Source: Polyangiaceae bacterium
GTDB taxonomy: Bacteria > Myxococcota_A > Polyangia > Polyangiales > Polyangiaceae
Reading direction: 5' to 3'
Length of the DNA stretch: 64,000 nucleotides
Assembly: GCA_025936115.1 (NCBI GenBank)
Contig: JAICTZ010000037.1
Coordinates: 1-64,000 of the forward strand
The notes under the pieces are model-generated. The model ran no database searches, was not told where the DNA came from, and worked only from the letters and a program-made list of their open reading frames with translations. The translations under genes and the position numbers were made by a program. This document shows, one piece after another, positions 60,419 to 64,000 of this stretch (the first letter of the stretch is position 1; each line of letters starts with the position of its first letter).

Positions 60419-61292
60419 AGCCGACTACCAAGCGCGGGTAGGTGTAGAGCGCCGGCGAATCCGGGAATAGTACCCAGAGCGCGTAGTAGGCCCGCGTCGT
60501 CATGGCGCCGGCACCGAAGTACCAAACGGAGCTCCGCTTGGTCGTGTTTTCCACATAGAGCATCTCGCTATGGCCCGCGAACAGATGCTCGTTGTCGAAG
60601 CCGCCCCAGGTGTCCCCTACACGCGCCCGTGAGGGACCCATGAGCAGGAGCGAGCCCCGCAACGACACGGCGATTTTGCCGAAGTCGTAGCCGAGCGTGA
60701 GCTCGGGCCGGTACTCGGGCGCGACGAACAGCGCGTTGAAGCCGGCGACGCCCGAGCTGCCGACGATCGCACCCACGCTGCCGAGGTAGACACCGACGCT
60801 TGCGTCGAGTTCGAGCGAAAACGGGCCCGCGTTACAGGAGTAACCGACGCCGAACAAGAGCTCGTTCAACACGATCATCGTGTTCAGGTGGCCCTTGAGC
60901 GACCAACCGTTACCGAGCCAGCCGATCGCGTCGAGCGTGAGCTGCGGGAACCGAAAGGCCACCCCGTAGACGACAGCGGGATCGACCGCGTCGTAGTTCG
61001 CTCCGAGCCCGAACCGGAACGTGCCGGCAGCGGGTGTGGACGGGTAGAACAAGAAGCCGCGCCAGTTGGCGACTTTCTCCACCGTGAGCCTCTCGTGCGG
61101 CACGGGCGCGAGGACATCGCCGGTCGGCGCCACGGGCTCGGCATCCGGAGCCGGTGCCGGCTGCGGCTGCGCGACTACGTCTGTGCCCGGCGTCAAAGCG
61201 GCAGTCGTGCTCGGCGAGTAGGCCGCAGCGCCTTGCGCCCAAAAAACGAGGATGGCCGCGACGATGGCCGAAGACAAGGTGCAGCCGCGCAT
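60408..61292 (-). CDS. outer-membrane beta-barrel protein
   Basis: A 294-residue protein. The ATG at 61292 starts a signal peptide (TLSSAIVAAILVFWAQGAAA); a Pro/Ala-rich linker follows, then barrel strands (FRFGLGANYDAVDPAVVYGV, FGVGYSCNAGPFSLELDASV, ELTLGYDFGKIAVSLRGSL) and a last strand YTYPRLVVGYEY with terminal Tyr. The frame is open upstream of 61292, but the signal peptide decides the start. It is the first gene of the barrel-GDPD-barrel operon and overlaps the GDPD start by 11 bases. Confidence 0.78.
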   Translation of the reverse strand: MRGCTLSSAIVAAILVFWAQGAAAYSPSTTAALTPGTDVVAQPQPAPAPDAEPVAPTGDVLAPVPHERLTVEKVANWRGFLFYPSTPAAGTFRFGLGANYDAVDPAVVYGVAFRFPQLTLDAIGWLGNGWSLKGHLNTMIVLNELLFGVGYSCNAGPFSLELDASVGVYLGSVGAIVGSSGVAGFNALFVAPEYRPELTLGYDFGKIAVSLRGSLLLMGPSRARVGDTWGGFDNEHLFAGHSEMLYVENTTKRSSVWYFGAGAMTTRAYYALWVLFPDSPALYTYPRLVVGYEY

Positions 61293-61382
61293 GCCCGCTC
61301 TTGGCTGTGACGAGTATCCGAAACGGTGAGAAACGGCAATCGAGATCATGCCGACGGCTGCGCAAGTTTTGCGGCCGGGCGC

Positions 61383-61411
61383 TGGACATTGAATTACGTT
61401 CGTAATACTAA
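61383..61411 (+). promoter_or_regulatory. promoter with palindromic TetR-type operator
   Basis: TGGACA (61383-61388), 17 bases, TACTAA (61406-61411), then six bases to the GTG at 61418. The perfect palindrome ATTACGTTCGTAAT (61393-61406) fills the spacer and reaches the -10, so a bound regulator would block polymerase. It is probably the autoregulatory site of the TetR gene right behind it. Confidence 0.65.
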
Positions 61412-61417
61412 GCAATC

Positions 61418-62047
61418 GTGCGCTACCCCGCCGGGCACAAGCAGCAGAGCCGGGAGAAGATCCTGAACGCCGCCGCCGATCTGTTCCGGCGCCGCGGGAT
61501 CGCCGCGACGGGCCTCGATTCCGTGATGGGCGCGGCGGGCCTTACGGCCGGCGCTTTCTACCTTCATTTTCGTTCGAAGGACGCTTTGATTGCCGCCGCG
61601 GTTGCCAAGGCCGGCGAGCGCGCCCACGAGCGCTGGCTCACGCCGCTCGCGGGCGTCACGGGACGAGCCTGGGCGCGCGCGTTTTTGGCTCGATATTTGA
61701 GCGAAGAACACCGAGACGACGTCGAGAGCGGCTGCTCGGTGCCGAGCCTCGCGGCCGAGGTGGCGCGCTCCGGCGCCCCCGCGCGCCGGCACTTCCAGCA
61801 ACGCCTGCGCGGCTTCTTCGAGCTCGTCGAAGAGCACACGCGCCCGCCCGACGCCGCCGGGCGCGAGCGAGCGATCGGCGCGATCGCGCTCGCGGTCGGC
61901 GGCGTCTTGTTGTCGCGCGTCGTGCTCGATCGCACGCTTTCGCGCGAGATCCTCACGGCTTGTCGCACGAGCGCCGAACGGCTGCTCGAGCTCGACGGCG
62001 CCGACCCCGCCCCGCGCAAGCGCGCTCACCCGAAGGAAACAGCATGA
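61418..62047 (+). CDS. TetR-family transcriptional regulator
   Basis: A 209-residue repressor. The N-terminal HTH is typical: REKILNAAADLFRRRGIAAT, then GLDSVMGAAGLTAGAFYLHF and RSKDALIAAAV. The C-terminal ligand domain is helical with a Cys (DDVESGCSVPSLAAEVA). The GTG at 61418 has no Shine-Dalgarno but sits six bases behind a -10-like hexamer. Its stop overlaps the ATG of the ketosynthase by four bases, so regulator and enzyme form an operon, and the operator at 61393 probably controls both. Confidence 0.93.
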   Translation: MRYPAGHKQQSREKILNAAADLFRRRGIAATGLDSVMGAAGLTAGAFYLHFRSKDALIAAAVAKAGERAHERWLTPLAGVTGRAWARAFLARYLSEEHRDDVESGCSVPSLAAEVARSGAPARRHFQQRLRGFFELVEEHTRPPDAAGRERAIGAIALAVGGVLLSRVVLDRTLSREILTACRTSAERLLELDGADPAPRKRAHPKETA

Positions 62048-63297
62048 CCAAACGCGCCGTGATCACCGGCATCGGAATGATGACCCCGCTCGCCGTGGGA
62101 CGAGAAAAGAGCTGGACGGAGCTCGTGCAGGGCAAGAGCGGTATTCGTCCCTTCACGCTGTTCGGGCCTTCGCGGCTCAAGACGCAGTTCGGCGGCGAAG
62201 TCCCCGACTTCGAGCCCACGCTCTGGCTCGACAAACCGACGGTGCGCCGCACCGATCGCTACACGCAGCTCGCGATCGCGGCCGCCGACGAAGCCGTGGC
62301 CGACGCGGGGCTCAAGATCGAACCGGACGAGGCGCCGCGCGTCGGAGTGCTCGTGGGCGTTGCGCTCGGCGGCCTCGCGAGCCTCGAGCACCACCACTCG
62401 CTCTTGCTCGACAAAGGGCCGGACCGCATGAACCCGTTCATGGTGCCGATGATGCTCGCGAACACGGCGCCCGGCATGCTCGCGATTCGCTACGGCGCGC
62501 GCGGGCCGAACTTCACGCTTACCTCCGCGTGCGCGTCCGGTGCGCACGCGATCGGCGAGAGCCTCGAGCTCATTCGTCGCGGTGTCTCGGACGTAGTCGT
62601 CACGGGCGGCGTCGAATCGGTGCTCACCGAGCTCTGCGTTTCCGGGTTTTGCGCCATGCGTGCGCTCTCGACGCGCAACGACGACCCGGCAGGCGCGAGC
62701 CGCCCCTTCGCGCTCGGGCGCGACGGCTTCGTGATCTCGGAGGGCGCCGGCATCGTCGTGCTCGAAGAGCTCGAGCACGCCCGCGCGCGAGGCGCGCGCA
62801 TTTACGCCGAGGTGGCCGGCTACGGCTCGAGCGCCGACGCGCACCACATCACGGCGCCGCATCCCGAAGGCGAAGGCGTCGTGCTCGCGATCGAGCGCGC
62901 GCTCGCGTCAGCGGGCGTCACGGCGGCCGAGGTCGAGCACGTCAACGCCCACGCGACCTCCACCCCCGCGGGTGACGAAGGCGAGGCGCGCGCGCTCCGG
63001 CGCGTGTTCGGCGAGCGCACGGGCGACGTGCTCGTGACGGCTCCGAAATCCATGATCGGCCACACGCTCGGCGCAGCCGGCGGCATCGAAACCGCCATCC
63101 TGGCACTCACACTGCATCACAGCCTGATTCCGCCCACCATCAACTGTGAGGAGCAGGACCCCTCGTGCGAGCTGAACCTCGTCAAGGGTGCGGCCCGTGA
63201 AGGCAAGGTCGAGCTAGCGCTCAAGAATTCCTTCGGTTTTGGAGGGACGAACGCCTCGCTCGTGCTCAGGCGGTTCGACGGCCGCCGCGGTGTATAA
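62044..63297 (+). CDS. FabF-type beta-ketoacyl-ACP synthase
   Basis: A 417-residue condensing enzyme with the full triad at the standard FabF positions: Cys163 (TSACASGAH), His303 (HVNAHATSTPAGD) and His340 (KSMIGHTLGAAGG), and the closing FGFGGTNASLVL. It elongates acyl-ACP with malonyl-ACP. No acpP, fabD or fabG stands near, and the gene is under a TetR regulator, so it is more likely an accessory ketosynthase for a special fatty acid or lipid than the housekeeping FabF. Its stop overlaps the TATAAT of the next gene. Confidence 0.93.
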   Translation: MTKRAVITGIGMMTPLAVGREKSWTELVQGKSGIRPFTLFGPSRLKTQFGGEVPDFEPTLWLDKPTVRRTDRYTQLAIAAADEAVADAGLKIEPDEAPRVGVLVGVALGGLASLEHHHSLLLDKGPDRMNPFMVPMMLANTAPGMLAIRYGARGPNFTLTSACASGAHAIGESLELIRRGVSDVVVTGGVESVLTELCVSGFCAMRALSTRNDDPAGASRPFALGRDGFVISEGAGIVVLEELEHARARGARIYAEVAGYGSSADAHHITAPHPEGEGVVLAIERALASAGVTAAEVEHVNAHATSTPAGDEGEARALRRVFGERTGDVLVTAPKSMIGHTLGAAGGIETAILALTLHHSLIPPTINCEEQDPSCELNLVKGAAREGKVELALKNSFGFGGTNASLVLRRFDGRRGV

Positions 63298-63298
63298 T
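63293..63298 (+). promoter_or_regulatory. perfect TATAAT six bases before the zinc-ribbon gene
   Basis: TATAAT (63293-63298) overlaps the stop codon of the ketosynthase; six bases later comes the ATG at 63305. No good -35 is seen at 16-18 bases. Predicted start site is the A of the ATG. Confidence 0.5.
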
Positions 63299-63304
63299 GG
63301 CCAC

Positions 63305-63565
63305 ATGAGCGCGCGGGCCGTGTCTTTAGCCATGGAGCAGGAAGAAGCTGCTGCGGCCTCCGGCGTCGACACGGCCAGCCGGACCTACCAGTGCGACGCC
63401 TGCGGCGATTCGTTCGAAGGTGAGCCCGCGGGAGCCGGCTTGTTCCTCTGGACGCGCGGCGACGAGATTCGCTACGAAGAGCCACCACTCTGCGAGCAGT
63501 GTGCGTCCCGCATCACCGTCGGCGCGCTGCTCAAGTGGGATACGGAAGACGAAGAAGAGGGGTAA
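63305..63565 (+). CDS. small zinc-ribbon-like protein
   Basis: An 86-residue protein with two CxxC knuckles, YQCDACGDSF and PLCEQCASR, about 30 residues apart, the pattern of a one-zinc ribbon. The N-terminus is Ala/Glu-rich and the end very acidic (DTEDEEEG). It may bind nucleic acid or a protein partner; no family is recognised. It has no Shine-Dalgarno and lies six bases behind a perfect TATAAT, so its mRNA is likely leaderless. An open frame reaches further upstream but only through the ketosynthase gene. Confidence 0.7.
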   Translation: MSARAVSLAMEQEEAAAASGVDTASRTYQCDACGDSFEGEPAGAGLFLWTRGDEIRYEEPPLCEQCASRITVGALLKWDTEDEEEG

Positions 63566-63768
63566 CGACCGACGAGGGTTGGGGGGTCAGTGGCAGGGGC
63601 AGCGCAAGAGTAAGAGGTCGGGTCGGAGGCAGGTGGAGTGGGTCGAGGGTCGGGAGGGGACGCGTTGAGCGGTGCTCACGCACTGCGGTGAGTCGGCACG
63701 ATCGGTACGCTCGTGCGCCTCGTCGAGCCGCGCCGCTGAGCCGGCGTTCGAGAGGGCTCCGGTCGAGC

Positions 63769-64000
63769 TTAGCGCGGCGCAGCGAGCCTCGTGACGTCCT
63801 CTGCCATCTCGGCGCCGGTTTCGAGCACTTTCAGGTTGGCGACTGCGAGGTACTTCGAGACGCGCAGGTCGACCAGCGCGCCTTCGAGGCCTGAAGTGAG
63901 GGTGTCGCCGCTCGCTGCGCTCTTCGCGTCCGCCGAGATGTCGACGCGGTCGGGGGTGCTCGGCGCCGTGCTGGCGACGAGCACTTGCTGAGCCGCGCCG
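63769..64000 (-). CDS. partial gene at right edge, possibly related to flagellar-rod C-terminal segments
   Basis: The minus-strand frame is open from the window end to the stop at 63769-63771 (76 residues seen). It ends with LEGALVDLRVSKYLAVANLK and VLETGAEMAEDVTRLAAPR, a helix with V-D-x-R-x-x-K-Y-x-x-x-A-N-L-x-V-L-x-T-x-x-E-M, reminiscent of the C-terminal segment of flagellar rod proteins such as FlgC. Myxobacteria have small non-flagellar proteins of this type as I remember them. The start lies outside the window, so function stays open. Confidence 0.6.
   Translation of the reverse strand, partial: GAAQQVLVASTAPSTPDRVDISADAKSAASGDTLTSGLEGALVDLRVSKYLAVANLKVLETGAEMAEDVTRLAAPR

Overview
The window is a gene-dense, very GC-rich chromosomal segment that most likely comes from a myxobacterium (Myxococcota, probably the Polyangiales side). 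The basis is two Hanks-type Ser/Thr kinases with C-terminal membrane anchors, an IF3 with a long acidic tail of the kind known from Myxococcus xanthus Dsg, many lipoproteins and Pro/Ala-rich outer-membrane barrel proteins, a Cys-flanked Asp/Asn/Gly motif lipoprotein, several ECF sigma factors, and strong E/L codon use that produces countless GAGCTC strings. No CRISPR array, rRNA operon or biosynthetic gene cluster was seen.

Layout. 1-1236: edge of an old integrated element: the right end of an IS3-family insertion sequence, a decayed tyrosine recombinase, and the tRNA-Ala(GGC) gene that probably served as attachment site. 1305-6481: small membrane protein, Ser/Thr kinase, infC and thrS (minus strand), tRNA-Val(GAC). 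6700-16276: yajC-secD-secF, a small winged-helix-like protein, recJ, an MlaF-like ATPase, a HAD hydrolase, a frameshifted regulator pseudogene and a LacI-type sensor without an HTH. 16390-27789: second kinase, mgtE, MCE/MlaD-like protein, a giant S41 protease, a SUMF1-domain protein, pdxJ-nnr. 27916-32892: envelope/ECF-sigma block with a GH8-like lipoprotein and a sigma-54-like promoter in front of a second ECF sigma gene. 32940-36233 (minus): a bacterial PHAX RNA-binding-domain protein and a CPBP protease-nadC-birA operon. 36483-44418: HEAT-repeat protein plus lipoprotein, tatA, cupin, DedA, DnaJ-like Zn protein with an HdrD-like Fe-S oxidoreductase, small lipoprotein. 44415-51048: tamA and tamB, divergent. 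51252-61292: almost wholly cell-envelope genes (protease-barrel fusion, DUF4136 lipoprotein, six barrel-like proteins, a GDPD lipoprotein, a lipoprotein gene interrupted by an amber codon). 61418-64000: TetR regulator with a clear operator, FabF-type ketosynthase, small zinc-ribbon protein, and a partial gene at the right edge.

How the genes fit together. A large share serves the envelope: Sec (YajC/SecD/SecF) and Tat (TatA) export, TAM assembly (TamA/TamB), MCE-type lipid transport (MlaF-like, MlaD-like), periplasmic proteolysis, and many barrels and lipoproteins arranged in short operons with 4-base overlaps. Translation genes (thrS, infC, two tRNAs) and cofactor genes (pdxJ, nnr, nadC, birA) are interspersed.

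Cross-cutting signal. Several genes lacking a Shine-Dalgarno sequence carry a -10-like hexamer exactly six bases before the start codon (10625, 12954, 20980, 41312, 61418, 63305), which predicts leaderless mRNAs; the recurring hexamer in this genome looks like TAGGNW or TATAAT. The most unusual single genes are the PHAX-domain protein, the protease-barrel fusion, the amber-interrupted lipoprotein and the altered GH8 lipoprotein.
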